DNA from: Halosaccharopolyspora lacisalsi
GTDB taxonomy: Bacteria > Actinomycetota > Actinomycetes > Mycobacteriales > Pseudonocardiaceae
Assembly (NCBI RefSeq): GCF_014137975.1
Contig: NZ_JACGWZ010000006.1
Coordinates: forward strand, 186,001 to 250,000
DNA: 64,000 bases
Reading direction: 5' to 3'
Shown: one piece after another, positions 53,928-63,531 of the stretch
How the letters are laid out: each line of letters begins with the position of its first letter
Numbering within the stretch: the stretch's first letter is position 1
The notes under the pieces: model-generated
Told to the model about the DNA's origin: nothing
What the model saw: only the letters and a program-made list of their open reading frames with translations
Database searches by the model: none
Position numbers and translations under genes: made by a program

Positions 53928-55064
53928 CTACCCTGTGGCGAGGTGCCGTCCGATGAGCATCCGCTGGATCTGGTTGGTGCCCTCGAAGATCTGGAGCACC
54001 TTGGCCTCCCGCATGTAGCGCTCGGCGGGGAAGTCCCTGGTGTAGCCGGCTCCGCCCAGCACCTGAACGGCGTCGGTGGTCACCTTCATCGCGGCGTCGG
54101 TGGCCACGAGTTTGGCCACCGACGCCTGCTGCCGGAACGACATCCCCGCATCGCGCCGCCGCGCCCCGTCGAGATAACTCGCGCGCGCCGACTGCACGGC
54201 GGCCGCCATGTCGGCGAGCAGGAACTCCATGCCCTGGAACTCGATGATCGGCTGTCCGAACTGGTGGCGCTGCTTGGCGTAGTCCACGGCCAGGTCGAGC
54301 GCGCCCTGGGCGAGTCCGACCGCGCACGCGGCGATTCCCAGCCGTCCGGAGTCCAGGGCGCTCAGCGCGATCTTCAGACCCTGCCCCTGCGACCCCACGA
54401 GGCGGTCCGTGCCCACTCGGGCGCCGTCGAAGGACAGCTCGGTGGTGGGTGAGGAGCTCAGCCCCATCTTGTGCTCGCGGGCACCGGCCGCCATGCCGGG
54501 AGTGGAGCCGTCGAGGAGCAGGCAGCTGACCTCGTCGTCGGGAGTGCGGGCCATCAGCGTGTAGAAGTCCGCGACGTCGCCGTGGGTGATCCAGGACTTG
54601 GTTCCGGTGATCCGGTAGCAGTCCCCGTCGGCCTCGGCCCGCGTGCGCAGGGCGGCGGCGTCGGATCCGGCCTGGGCCTCGGACAGCGCGTACGCGCCGA
54701 GGGTGTCGCCGCCGAGCATATCCGGCAGCAGGCGGGCGCGCTGTTGCTCGGTGCCGAAGTGCGCCAGTGGGAAGCACGACATGGTGTGCACCGACAGGCC
54801 GACGCCGACGCTCATCCAGGCGCTGCTGAGTTCCTCGAGGACCTGCAGGTACACCTCGTACGGCTGGTCCCCGCCGCCGTACTCGGCGGAGTAGGGCAGC
54901 CCGAGCAGTCCCGACTTGCCCAGCAGCCGGAACACTTCCCGGGGGAAGCGTCCCGCGGCTTCGTGCTCCGCGGCGTGCGGGGCGAGTTCGTCGCGGGTGA
55001 TCTCCCGGGTCAGGGAGAGCAGATCGGTCGCTTCGGTGGTGGGAAGCAGGCGCTGGACGGGCAT
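53928..55064 (-). CDS. Acyl-CoA dehydrogenase
   Basis: The 378-residue FAD enzyme catalyses alpha,beta-dehydrogenation of an acyl-CoA. The N-terminal helical domain ends near YALSEAQAGSDAAALRT (FAD-binding), the beta domain has ITGTKSWITHGDVADFY, and the C-terminal domain carries the catalytic Glu361 in IFEGTNQIQ. AVQVLGGAGYTRDFPAERYM is also typical. It is divergent from a TetR regulator gene, with AGTACT half-sites between them, so it is probably the regulator's target. Chain length and substrate are unknown. Confidence 0.94.
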   Translation of the reverse strand: MPVQRLLPTTEATDLLSLTREITRDELAPHAAEHEAAGRFPREVFRLLGKSGLLGLPYSAEYGGGDQPYEVYLQVLEELSSAWMSVGVGLSVHTMSCFPLAHFGTEQQRARLLPDMLGGDTLGAYALSEAQAGSDAAALRTRAEADGDCYRITGTKSWITHGDVADFYTLMARTPDDEVSCLLLDGSTPGMAAGAREHKMGLSSSPTTELSFDGARVGTDRLVGSQGQGLKIALSALDSGRLGIAACAVGLAQGALDLAVDYAKQRHQFGQPIIEFQGMEFLLADMAAAVQSARASYLDGARRRDAGMSFRQQASVAKLVATDAAMKVTTDAVQVLGGAGYTRDFPAERYMREAKVLQIFEGTNQIQRMLIGRHLATG

Positions 55065-55106
55065 GGCGGTTCGCGCTCCTGTGCCGATGCTGAATACGAT
55101 GAACTT

Positions 55107-55155
55107 CAGTACTATGATCAGTACTGTAGTTCTCTTTGTAGTACCGAATAGTACT
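55107..55155. promoter_or_regulatory. AGTACT half-site cluster, probable TetR operators
   Basis: Four AGTACY half-sites occur at 55108, 55120, 55140 and 55150. The first pair forms the dyad CAGTACT-ATGATC-AGTACTG (55107-55126), the second AGTAC-CGAATA-GTACT (55140-55155). They lie in the divergent region between the acyl-CoA dehydrogenase and tetR genes, about 45-90 bp from the dehydrogenase start. Confidence 0.7.
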
Positions 55156-55240
55156 GGCGACAGGTGTGGAACGGAACCGTCACCGAACGTTTCCGAGGCC
55201 GGATGCCGGGTTTCCCGCCGCGTTGTGCCACTCTCGAGGA

Positions 55241-55900
55241 ATGAGCACGTCCGAGGCGGTGGGCGCCGGTGACTCGCACCGTCGGTCGGCCGTACACACG
55301 CGCCGCGCGGAGCTGTTGGACCGGCTGTGCGAGCTGTTCCTGGCGGAGGGCTTCGCGCACTTCACCCTCGACGACCTGGCGGGGCGGCTGCGCTGCTCGA
55401 AGTCGACGCTGTACACCTTGGCGAGCAGCAAGGAGCAGCTGTCGGTGCGAGTGGTGGGGCACTACTTCAAGCGCGCGACCGCGAACATCGAGCGGCGTGT
55501 CGAGACCGCGACCGACGTGCGTCTGCGGATGCGCGCGTACCTGGACGCCGCGGCCGAGGAGTTGCGTCCGGCCTCGCGCCGGTTCATCGACGACATGGCC
55601 GCCAATCCCGCGACCAGGGCCACCTACGAGGCCAACGCCGCGGCCGCGGCCGACCGGGTCCGCTCCCTCATCAAGGAGGGACTCGACCGGGGAGTCTTTC
55701 GCGAGGTGGACGCAGCACTGGTCGGCGAGATGGTCGGCCTGACGATCACCGCGATCCAGCGTGGTGAGATCGGGGAACGCACCGGGCTGAGCGACGCCGA
55801 GGCGTTCGCGGCCCTGTCCCAGTTCCTGGTCGGCGGCCTGTCCGCTCCGCAGGGGCCGGGCGGTGAGACACGACACGCACACACTACGGAGGAAACGTGA
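55241..55900 (+). CDS. TetR family transcriptional regulator
   Basis: The 219-residue regulator has a TetR helix-turn-helix at about residues 25-65 (LFLAEGFAHFTLDDLAGRLR, then CSKSTLYTLASSKEQL) and an all-helical ligand domain. The ATG at 55241 has GAGGA just upstream; an in-frame GTG at 55166 would place coding sequence close to the operators. It is divergent from the acyl-CoA dehydrogenase gene and overlaps the PfkB kinase start by four bases (GTGA). Its ligand may be an acyl-CoA; that is inference. Confidence 0.9.
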   Translation: MSTSEAVGAGDSHRRSAVHTRRAELLDRLCELFLAEGFAHFTLDDLAGRLRCSKSTLYTLASSKEQLSVRVVGHYFKRATANIERRVETATDVRLRMRAYLDAAAEELRPASRRFIDDMAANPATRATYEANAAAAADRVRSLIKEGLDRGVFREVDAALVGEMVGLTITAIQRGEIGERTGLSDAEAFAALSQFLVGGLSAPQGPGGETRHAHTTEET

Positions 55901-56835
55901 TCGTCATCTGCGGTGAGGCACTGGTCGACCTCGTCCCGGACCCGTCCACGGACAGCGGCGAGCTGGGGCCGCTGCACCCGAGACTCGGTGGTGGTCCGTA
56001 CAACGTGGCGATCGCGCTGAGCAGGCTCGACGTCGCCACGAGCTTGCTCACCAGGTTGTCCGCCGATCAGTTCGGGGACAAGCTGCTCGAACGACTGCAC
56101 GCCTCCGGGGTGGACAGCAGCCTGGTGGAGCGGGGTGCGGAACCGACCACGCTGGCCGTGGTGGGGCTCGGCGCGGACGGTTCGGCACGCTACAGCTTCC
56201 ACACCGAGGGCACGGCGGGAAGATTCGTCGCGGACCCGGGACCGTTACCGGACGAGGTGACCGCGCTGTCGTTCGGCACGTTGTCGTTGCTGCTCGAACC
56301 CTGCGCGAGCGTGTACGAGAAGATACTGCTGCGGGAGGGGAGCCGGGGACGTTTCGTCGCGCTCGACCCGAACATCCGGGCCGACCTGATCGACGACGCC
56401 GAGTCCTACCGGCGGCGCTTCGCCGGCTGGCTGCCCGGTGTCAGCCTGCTCAAGCTCTCGGTCGAGGACGCCGAGTGGCTTGCCGGCGGGAGCGGGACGG
56501 ACCTGACGGAAACCCTGCGGAGCTGGCAGCGGGCGGGGCCGGCCGCGGTGGTGCTGACCCGGGGCGGTGACGGACTGGCCGTGCTGACCGGTTCCGGTGA
56601 GCTGGTCGAGGTGCCGGGGGTCGACGCCGTCGTCGCGGACACCATCGGAGCAGGTGACACGGTGCAGGCCGCGCTGCTGGCCTGGTTGCACCACAATGAC
56701 GCGCTCTCCGCGGAGGCGGTCCGCGAGCTCGGTCCTCAGCAGTGGGAGCAGGCACTGCGCTTCGCCGCGTCGGCGGCGGCGATCACGGTTTCGCGCCCCG
56801 GAGCCGAGCCGCCCCACCTCGCCGAGCTCGGTTGA
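55897..56835 (+). CDS. PfkB family carbohydrate kinase (fructokinase-like)
   Basis: The 312-residue sugar kinase has the PfkB signatures: the N-terminal GGGPYNVAIALSRLDVATSL (substrate site), and the C-terminal ADTIGAGDTVQAALLAWLHH with the catalytic Asp and anion hole. FVALDPNIRADLIDD is also conserved. Fructose, ribose or another sugar may be the substrate. The GTG start overlaps tetR, so it is co-translated with a regulator that seems to serve fatty acid oxidation, an odd pairing. Confidence 0.9.
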   Translation: MIVICGEALVDLVPDPSTDSGELGPLHPRLGGGPYNVAIALSRLDVATSLLTRLSADQFGDKLLERLHASGVDSSLVERGAEPTTLAVVGLGADGSARYSFHTEGTAGRFVADPGPLPDEVTALSFGTLSLLLEPCASVYEKILLREGSRGRFVALDPNIRADLIDDAESYRRRFAGWLPGVSLLKLSVEDAEWLAGGSGTDLTETLRSWQRAGPAAVVLTRGGDGLAVLTGSGELVEVPGVDAVVADTIGAGDTVQAALLAWLHHNDALSAEAVRELGPQQWEQALRFAASAAAITVSRPGAEPPHLAELG

Positions 56836-57296
56836 GCCGAGTGGGTGTGATCACTCCGATGAGAACGGGATTGTGATCGGTGAAGAGTGGGTGATTCACT
56901 CGAAAGTGGCTGTCCGTTACCCGACCGGAAGCCCGTTCGAAACAACCCGTTGTGCTGTGTCCCAAGCAAGGGGGTTGTTCGTTGGGGCGGTCGCCGGAAC
57001 GGGCGGACGAGTGGCGCCGGTGGTAGCCGGGATCACATCGCGGCCGCGTGGTCGCGGGTGAAAAGGATGTGATCGTGGTCCCACCTGGCCAAAACGGCTA
57101 ACACGGCTGCTGCGCGAAAGGCCCGAAGCGGTCTAGCGTGACACCTGACAGGACCCCGATGGGGTGGTGCTGCGGCGGTTCGGCGACTTCCGGCCGGCGC
57201 GCGCTCGACCAAGGCGGCCCGGACCGCTTCGGCGGGCGAGCCACGTCGGTCGTTGGCAACGGCTCCACCCCTGACCGAGCGCGAGAGGTTCGAAGA
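56836..57296. other. Regulatory intergenic region upstream of gltA
   Basis: No gene is seen in 461 bp. It holds GAGTG-GGTGATT-CACTC (56885-56901), the CACTCGAAAG motif also found at 10754 and 39259, and TGTGA-TCGTGG-TCCCA (57068-57083), one mismatch from the CRP/GlxR consensus. All are candidates for carbon-responsive control of citrate synthase; none is proven. Confidence 0.45.
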
Positions 57297-58601
<1,305 letters not shown>

Positions 58602-58619
58602 ATCCTTTTCGGAAACGGT

Positions 58620-58656
58620 GCGAGGGTGGGCGGTGTTCGAAACCGCCCACCCTCGC
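58620..58656. terminator. Terminator after gltA
   Basis: A 15-bp perfect stem, GCGAGGGTGGGCGGT (58620-58634) with ACCGCCCACCCTCGC (58642-58656), has a 7-nt loop. It starts 19 bp after the gltA stop. Confidence 0.85.
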
Positions 58657-58757
58657 TCGTTCGAGGAACGACTCCGCCGCCGCACGGCCGCTCCCGGGGT
58701 GGCGCTCCTGGGGTGTCGCTTCGACGCGGCGCCCGAAGAGTAACCGCGTACCCGACG

Positions 58758-58794
58758 TGAGTGGTTACCCAGTTTCGCGCGAAACCGGGAAAGC
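58758..58794. repeat. TTTCGCGCGAAA-core palindrome, imperfect copy
   Basis: GTGGTTACCCAGTTTCGC and GCGAAACCGGGAAAGCC pair imperfectly: the core and eleven of the following positions match apart from one A-C mismatch, then the arms diverge. It ends at the stop of the minus-strand natB-like gene and faces gltA, again in a convergent gap. Its left half matches the degenerate copy at 33922-33950. Confidence 0.75.
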
Positions 58795-60015
58795 CTACGT
58801 CGCGCGCAGGGCCTCGGTGATCTTGACGCGGGCGCCGGTGCGCAGCACGGCGTTGCGGTAGATGCGCCCACCGAGCCACAGCAGTCCGAGGGTGGCCACC
58901 ACGATCAGCACCAGCGAGGTCGCGATCTGCCAGACCGGGGCGACCCCGAGGGCGATGCGCATCGGCATCAGCATCGGTGAGAACCCGGGGATCAGCGACA
59001 GGATCGCACCCACCGTGCTGTCCGGGTTGTTCGGCAGGATCGTGACCCCGACGAGGAACGGCGCGATCAGGGCCATGACGACCGGGGTGACCACCCCCTG
59101 AAGGTCCTCCTGCCGCGAGACCAGGGACGCGGCGGCCGCCATGATCGTGGCGTAGAAGAAGAAACCGAGCAGGAACCACACCAGCGCCCACCCGAGGGTT
59201 CCGGCCAGCGCCGTGGACGGCAGCGTCATCACCCCGGCGGCGCTGACGGCCACCAACCCGGCTCCGGCGGTGAGGACGAACTGCAACAGCCCCGTCAGGC
59301 CGATACCGAGCACCTTGCCCGCGAGCAACTGACTCGGGCGCAGCGTCGACAGCAGCAGTTCGACCACGCGGCTGGACTTCTCCTCGACCACGCCCTGGGC
59401 CACCATCTGCCCGGAGCTGATCAGCATGAAGTAGAGCAGGAAGCCCGCCGCCATGGCCAGCCCCAGTCGTTGCGCCTGCTGCGGATCGACGGGTTGCAGA
59501 CTGGTCACCCGCACGTGGACGTCGGAGGTCGAGGCCCGGACCTGGCCGGGGTCGAGCCCGGCCCGGGCGAGTTCGGCGTCGAGCGCCCGCTGTCGGGCCA
59601 CGGTTTCCAGCGCGGCCCGCAGCTCCTCGTTCGCGTCGCGCTCGACGACCAGTTCCGGCGCGTCCGGGGCACCGGTGACCAGCGCGTCCAGTTCGCCGGA
59701 CCGCACCATTCGCTTACCCGCTCGCGGGTCGTCGACCAGGCGATCCTCGATCGACACGTCCAGTGACTCCGACACCGCGGTCACCGGTCGCACCATCGTC
59801 GTGGCCTGGCCGGTGAATCCGACCGTGCTGGTGGTCGACCCCTGCCCGACGAAGAACATCACCAGCGGATAGGCCGCGATGATCGCGATCATGACCAGGG
59901 TGCCGATCACGAAGGACCGGGTCCGCACCCTGGTGTCGAGTTCACGGCGAGCGACCAACCACACCGAGCGCAGCGCTCTCGGGTCCGTGGAGCTCGGGTG
60001 CTGAGCCTCGGTCAT
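58795..60015 (-). CDS. ABC exporter permease, NatB type
   Basis: The 406-residue permease has one N-terminal helix (SFVIGTLVMIAIIAAYPLVM), a 150-residue extracytoplasmic domain, and five or six C-terminal helices (LAMAAGFLLYFMLISSGQMV, VEEKSSRVVELLLSTLRPSQ being the conserved cytoplasmic loop, and LLGFFFYATIMAAAASLVSR). This matches NatB/YhaP-type permeases, related to sodium or antibiotic-peptide exporters. The ATG overlaps the natA stop by four bases. Substrate is unknown. Confidence 0.88.
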   Translation of the reverse strand: MTEAQHPSSTDPRALRSVWLVARRELDTRVRTRSFVIGTLVMIAIIAAYPLVMFFVGQGSTTSTVGFTGQATTMVRPVTAVSESLDVSIEDRLVDDPRAGKRMVRSGELDALVTGAPDAPELVVERDANEELRAALETVARQRALDAELARAGLDPGQVRASTSDVHVRVTSLQPVDPQQAQRLGLAMAAGFLLYFMLISSGQMVAQGVVEEKSSRVVELLLSTLRPSQLLAGKVLGIGLTGLLQFVLTAGAGLVAVSAAGVMTLPSTALAGTLGWALVWFLLGFFFYATIMAAAASLVSRQEDLQGVVTPVVMALIAPFLVGVTILPNNPDSTVGAILSLIPGFSPMLMPMRIALGVAPVWQIATSLVLIVVATLGLLWLGGRIYRNAVLRTGARVKITEALRAT

Positions 60016-60923
60016 GCTGCGCTCTCCTCGGTGACGGCGTTGCGGAACAGCTCGGTCAGCGCGGGCCTGTACCTGGCGAACTCCCGGACGGGACCGGTGG
60101 CCATCGCCGCGGCCAGCACGGCCTGGTCGTCGGCGTCGTCGGACAGCTCCAGCCGCGTGCGCCCGGACTCGACACCGAGCTTCCGGACGCCGGCCGTCCC
60201 CTCGGCCCAGTCGGCCGGAGCGTTCGGGACGTCCACGAGCAGGGTGGTCGGTCCGCTGTCGCGGAGCTCCTCGACGGTGCCGTTGGCGACCATCTCCCCC
60301 TTGCGCACGATGCCGACGCGGTCGCACAGCCGCTGCACGAGGTCGAGCTGGTGGCTGGAGAACACCACGGGCACTCCCGAGTCGCAGGCATCGCGCAACA
60401 CCTGGCTCATCACGTCGACCGCGACGGGGTCGAGCCCGGAGAACGGCTCGTCGAGCACGAGGATGTCGGGCTCGTGGACCAGGGCCGCCGCCAGCTGCAC
60501 TCGCTGCTGGTTGCCGAGGCTGAGCTTCTGCACCTCCTCGTCGCGGCGTTCGGTCAGGCCGAGCCGGTCGATCCACCGGTCGGCGGCCTCGCGCGCCCCG
60601 TGTCGGGACATGCCGTGCAGCTCACCGAGGTAGGCCAGCTGCTGGGCGGCCCTCATCTTGGGGTAGAGCCCGCGCTCCTCGGGCATGTAACCGATGCGGC
60701 GCCGCATCCGCAGGTCCAGCGGCGCGCCGTCGAACCGCACCTCGCCGGAGTCGGCGGCCAGCACGCCGAGCGCGATGCGCATCGTCGTCGTCTTGCCGGC
60801 TCCGTTGCTGCCGACGAATCCGAACATCTCTCCCGCGCGTACCGAGAACGTCATGTCCCGCAGGGCGGTGACGTTTCCGTAGCGCTTGGAGATTCTGTCG
60901 ATCTCCAACACGCTCTCAGGCAC
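60012..60923 (-). CDS. ABC exporter ATP-binding protein, NatA type
   Basis: The ATPase has 303 residues: Walker A GSNGAGKTT (about residues 38-46), signature LSLGNQQRVQLAAAL (Asn in place of the usual Gly/Gln region), Walker B ILVLDEPFSGLD and H-loop SSHQLD. GYMPEERGLYPKM is typical of NatA/YhaQ proteins, as is the C-terminal DUF4162 region (ending FRNAVTEESAA). It overlaps the upstream membrane-protein gene by eight bases and natB by four, so the operon is tight. Confidence 0.92.
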   Translation of the reverse strand: MPESVLEIDRISKRYGNVTALRDMTFSVRAGEMFGFVGSNGAGKTTTMRIALGVLAADSGEVRFDGAPLDLRMRRRIGYMPEERGLYPKMRAAQQLAYLGELHGMSRHGAREAADRWIDRLGLTERRDEEVQKLSLGNQQRVQLAAALVHEPDILVLDEPFSGLDPVAVDVMSQVLRDACDSGVPVVFSSHQLDLVQRLCDRVGIVRKGEMVANGTVEELRDSGPTTLLVDVPNAPADWAEGTAGVRKLGVESGRTRLELSDDADDQAVLAAAMATGPVREFARYRPALTELFRNAVTEESAA

Positions 60924-61485
60924 TGATGCCTCCTTCGTCGTTTCCGGCCCTGTCCGCGGGCCGATCGGGGTTCTCGAGGTCCTCCGGATCGTCGTCCGGC
61001 ATCCGCCAGGCCAGCAGCGCCGTCGGTACGGAGGCGGCCAGCAGGATGCAGGCTATGAGCAGGTACGCGGTGCGTATCGCGATGAGCGGATCGTCGTGAT
61101 TGAAGATCAGGTAGAAGACGATCAGTAAGTTCGCGGTGCTCAGGACGGAGAGGGAGACGAAGCTGAGCCTGTTGCGGACTTCCACTTCACGCTCGTCGAG
61201 CAGGGCGACGATGGCCTCGGCGCTAGCCGTGGTGAGTACGCGCAGGACGAGCCAGAACGGGTACCAGACGGCGAGTACGGCCAGGTAGACCAAGCTCGTG
61301 ACCGGGTTGTCCCAGTCCAGCGTCAGGGTCAGCACGATCAGCGCGAGCGGGACGGGCAGCCAGAGCGCCACCAGTGCCCGACGCCGCGGTCGAGTTCGCC
61401 AACTCGGCAACCGCTGCGCCATCCTGTGACGCCGTTGCTCGCCGCGTTGCAGGGCTTCGGCCCAGGCCTGGTGCATCCTGCTCAT
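60916..61485 (-). CDS. Membrane protein of the xre-natAB operon (189 aa)
   Basis: The protein has an Arg-rich N-terminus (RMHQAWAEALQRGEQRRHRM), four predicted transmembrane helices (LVALWLPVPLALIVLTLTLD, VTSLVYLAVLAVWYPFWLVL, FVSLSVLSTANLLIVFYLIF, TAYLLIACILLAASVPTALL) and an acidic tail. I do not recognise a named family. It overlaps both neighbours (ATGA with xre, eight bases with natA), so its product probably belongs to the same system, perhaps as sensor or accessory subunit. GGAG-like sites are weak, which fits translational coupling. Confidence 0.8.
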   Translation of the reverse strand: MSRMHQAWAEALQRGEQRRHRMAQRLPSWRTRPRRRALVALWLPVPLALIVLTLTLDWDNPVTSLVYLAVLAVWYPFWLVLRVLTTASAEAIVALLDEREVEVRNRLSFVSLSVLSTANLLIVFYLIFNHDDPLIAIRTAYLLIACILLAASVPTALLAWRMPDDDPEDLENPDRPADRAGNDEGGISA

Positions 61486-61754
61486 GACTGCTCCCCCTGG
61501 TGGTAGATCTGGTTCGACAGCGGTGCGAACGGTTCGCGGTTGAACACCGCCTCCACCGGCAGCCCGAAGACCTCGCAGAGCCGGAACGCCAGGTCCAGGC
61601 TCGGGTAGTGGTCGCCGCGCTCCAGGGCACCGATGGTCTGGGGATTCACCTCGACCGCTTGCGCGAGCTGCCCCCGGGACATGCCGTGCTCGGCGCGCAG
61701 GACCCGCAACCGGTTGTGGATCGGTTGGTCCTCACCACGTCGTATCGGACTCAC
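61482..61754 (-). CDS. XRE family HTH regulator (90 aa)
   Basis: The small regulator has a Cro/C1-type helix-turn-helix (MSRGQLAQAVEVNPQTIGAL, residues about 25-44, then ERGDHYPSLDLAFRLCEVFG) and a short C-terminus (VEAVFNREPFAPLSNQIY). This YozG-like single-domain form often heads operons with small membrane proteins and ABC exporters. It is the first gene of the operon and presumably autoregulates it; a GTGTT-GCAAA-AACAC dyad lies just upstream. GTG start, with no clear ribosome site; the transcript could be leaderless. Confidence 0.9.
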   Translation of the reverse strand: MSPIRRGEDQPIHNRLRVLRAEHGMSRGQLAQAVEVNPQTIGALERGDHYPSLDLAFRLCEVFGLPVEAVFNREPFAPLSNQIYHQGEQS

Positions 61755-61762
61755 CTAACGGA

Positions 61763-61777
61763 GTGTTGCAAAAACAC
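61763..61777. promoter_or_regulatory. Dyad upstream of the xre gene (candidate operator/promoter)
   Basis: GTGTT-GCAAA-AACAC lies nine bases upstream of the xre GTG, within a local AT-rich stretch that reads TTGCTTTTGTATTGTG on the minus strand and includes a TTGCTT -35-like element. It is the natural binding site candidate for the XRE protein. Confidence 0.45.
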
Positions 61778-61825
61778 AATACAAAAGCAAGAATCCCTTT
61801 CGTCTTCGTGCTGGTCGGCACTTCC

Positions 61826-61879
61826 GTGGTGAACGGACCGTTCGGGCGGTGTGAGTGCCCGAACGGTCCGTTCACCCTT
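61826..61879 (+). repeat. 54-nt stem-loop repeat, copy C (perfect stem)
   Basis: This is the most symmetrical copy: 20-nt arms 61828-61847 (GGTGAACGGACCGTTCGGGC) and 61857-61876 are exact reverse complements around the 9-nt loop GGTGTGAGT. CTTTGGGATT follows. It lies 42 bp past the 3' end of the minus-strand glpD gene and is likely its terminator, but in the opposite orientation relative to transcription from copy A. Confidence 0.85.
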
Positions 61880-61920
61880 TGGGATTCGGAGGTGCGAGGC
61901 GCGCGCCGAACGCGGGATCG

Positions 61921-63531
61921 TCAGGTCGTGACCCCGTGCAGGGCACGTTCGACGATGTCGGCCACGGTGGGGAGAGCCGCCGCCCGCTCCGCCGGTGTCA
62001 GGCCGATGCGGGTACGGCGATCGAGGACGTCGTCGGTGTCCAGTGCCGCCTCGTGGCGCACGGCCCACAGCACCTCGGCCGCCGTCAGCGGCTGCGAGGG
62101 CACGACTCGTTCCTCCAGGCTCGGGTCGAGTTCGGCCAGCGCGTGCACCCGGCCCGCCTCCGTGCCGTAGCGGGTGATCAGTCGTCGGTCCGCCTCGACC
62201 TGCTCCAGTCGGGTGCGGTCGGCCGCGCCCACCAGCGGTACGGAGGTGGTGCGGGAGGGTCCCGCGGACAGTCCGGCGGTCCGGATCGCGGTGTCCACGC
62301 CCTCGGCGGCCATCCTGCGGTAGGTAGTGAGCTTGCCGCCGACGACGGTGATCACGCCGTCGTCCGAGGTCAGCACCGCGTGCTTGCGGGAGAGGTCGGC
62401 GGTGCCGGAGCGGGACAGCGCCGCGGCGAGCCTGCCTCCCGAACGGGGCGGCGTCTCCAGCAGTGGCCGCATACCGGCGAAGGAGCCCAGCACGTGTTCC
62501 CGTCCCAGCCGTCGTCCCAGCACCCCGCTAGCCGCCTCCAGGAGGAAGTCCACATCGGATTCGGGGACCTCGGGGACAGAGGGAACGGGACCGTCCACGG
62601 GTTCGTCGGTCAGTCCGATGTAGACGCGCCCGTCGGGTTGCGGCAGGCACAGCAGGAACCGGCCGGAGCGCTCCGGCAGCGGTGCGACGAGGGCCGTCGA
62701 GGACAGCCCCGTGGCTTCGGCGTCGAGGACCAGGTGGGAGCCGCGCGACGGACGCAGCCGGACCTGGGGCACCAGTTCACCGGCCCACACCCCGGTCGCG
62801 TTGACCACCGACCGCGCGTGGACGCGCAGTGACTCGCCGGTGCGGCGGTCGGTCACCTCGGCTCCGGAGCGATCCAGCGTGTTCGCCCGTACCCGGGTGA
62901 GGATCCGGGCTCCGAAGCCGGCCGCGGTGCGCGCCAGGGCGACCACCAGGCGCGCGTCGTCGACGAGCTGACCGTCGAAGCTCAGCAGTCCACCACGCAG
63001 CCCTTCCTCGCGCAGGCCGGGAACCAGGGCCGTCGCCTCCGCGGCGGGGACGTGACGTGGTGGGGGTAGCAGCTTCGACGAGGTGCGCGCACCGCGCCGC
63101 AGCGCGTCGCCCGCGTGCAGCCCACCGGCCATCACCATCTCCGAGCGCCGGGACGTCTCGCCGTGCAGGGGGATCAGCTGCGGCAGCGTCCGCACCAGGT
63201 GGGGAGCGGTGTGGCTCATCAGCGCCCCGCGCTCGACCGCGCTCTCCCGGGCCAGCCCGAGCTCGCCGTGCGCGAGGTAGCGCAGCCCTCCGTGGACCAG
63301 TTTGCTCGACCAGCGCGACGTTCCCCAGGCGAGGTCCTCGGACTCGATCAGCGCCACCGACAACCCGCGCGCCGCGGCGTCGAGGGCCGCTCCCGCACCG
63401 GTGACGCCCCCGCCCACGACGAGCACGTCCAGCCACCGGCCGTCACCGAGCTCGGTCAGCTCGTCGTCCCGCCGCGCGGCGTTGAGCGAGGTCGCGCGCA
63501 GTGAGCCCGCGGGAAGCGGAGTGGCGTTCAT
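61921..63531 (-). CDS. glpD: FAD-dependent glycerol-3-phosphate dehydrogenase
   Basis: The 536-residue membrane-associated enzyme oxidises glycerol-3-phosphate to dihydroxyacetone phosphate. The FAD-binding motif VLVVGGGVTGAGAALDAAAR is near residues 36-55, followed by WGTSRWSSKLVHGGLRYL, the GlpD signature. VVNATGVWAGELV and VITVVGGKLTTYRRMA complete the fold, and a C-terminal helical domain follows. It overlaps the upstream TetR gene by four bases (ATGA), which implies co-expression and likely regulation by that TetR. ATG start. Confidence 0.95.
   Translation of the reverse strand: MNATPLPAGSLRATSLNAARRDDELTELGDGRWLDVLVVGGGVTGAGAALDAAARGLSVALIESEDLAWGTSRWSSKLVHGGLRYLAHGELGLARESAVERGALMSHTAPHLVRTLPQLIPLHGETSRRSEMVMAGGLHAGDALRRGARTSSKLLPPPRHVPAAEATALVPGLREEGLRGGLLSFDGQLVDDARLVVALARTAAGFGARILTRVRANTLDRSGAEVTDRRTGESLRVHARSVVNATGVWAGELVPQVRLRPSRGSHLVLDAEATGLSSTALVAPLPERSGRFLLCLPQPDGRVYIGLTDEPVDGPVPSVPEVPESDVDFLLEAASGVLGRRLGREHVLGSFAGMRPLLETPPRSGGRLAAALSRSGTADLSRKHAVLTSDDGVITVVGGKLTTYRRMAAEGVDTAIRTAGLSAGPSRTTSVPLVGAADRTRLEQVEADRRLITRYGTEAGRVHALAELDPSLEERVVPSQPLTAAEVLWAVRHEAALDTDDVLDRRTRIGLTPAERAAALPTVADIVERALHGVTT

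Noticed and set aside
61482..61754. XRE gene as a toxin-antitoxin antitoxin
   Set aside because: The partner is a four-helix membrane protein followed by ABC exporter genes, and no toxin-like short basic protein or HipA/RelE motif is present.
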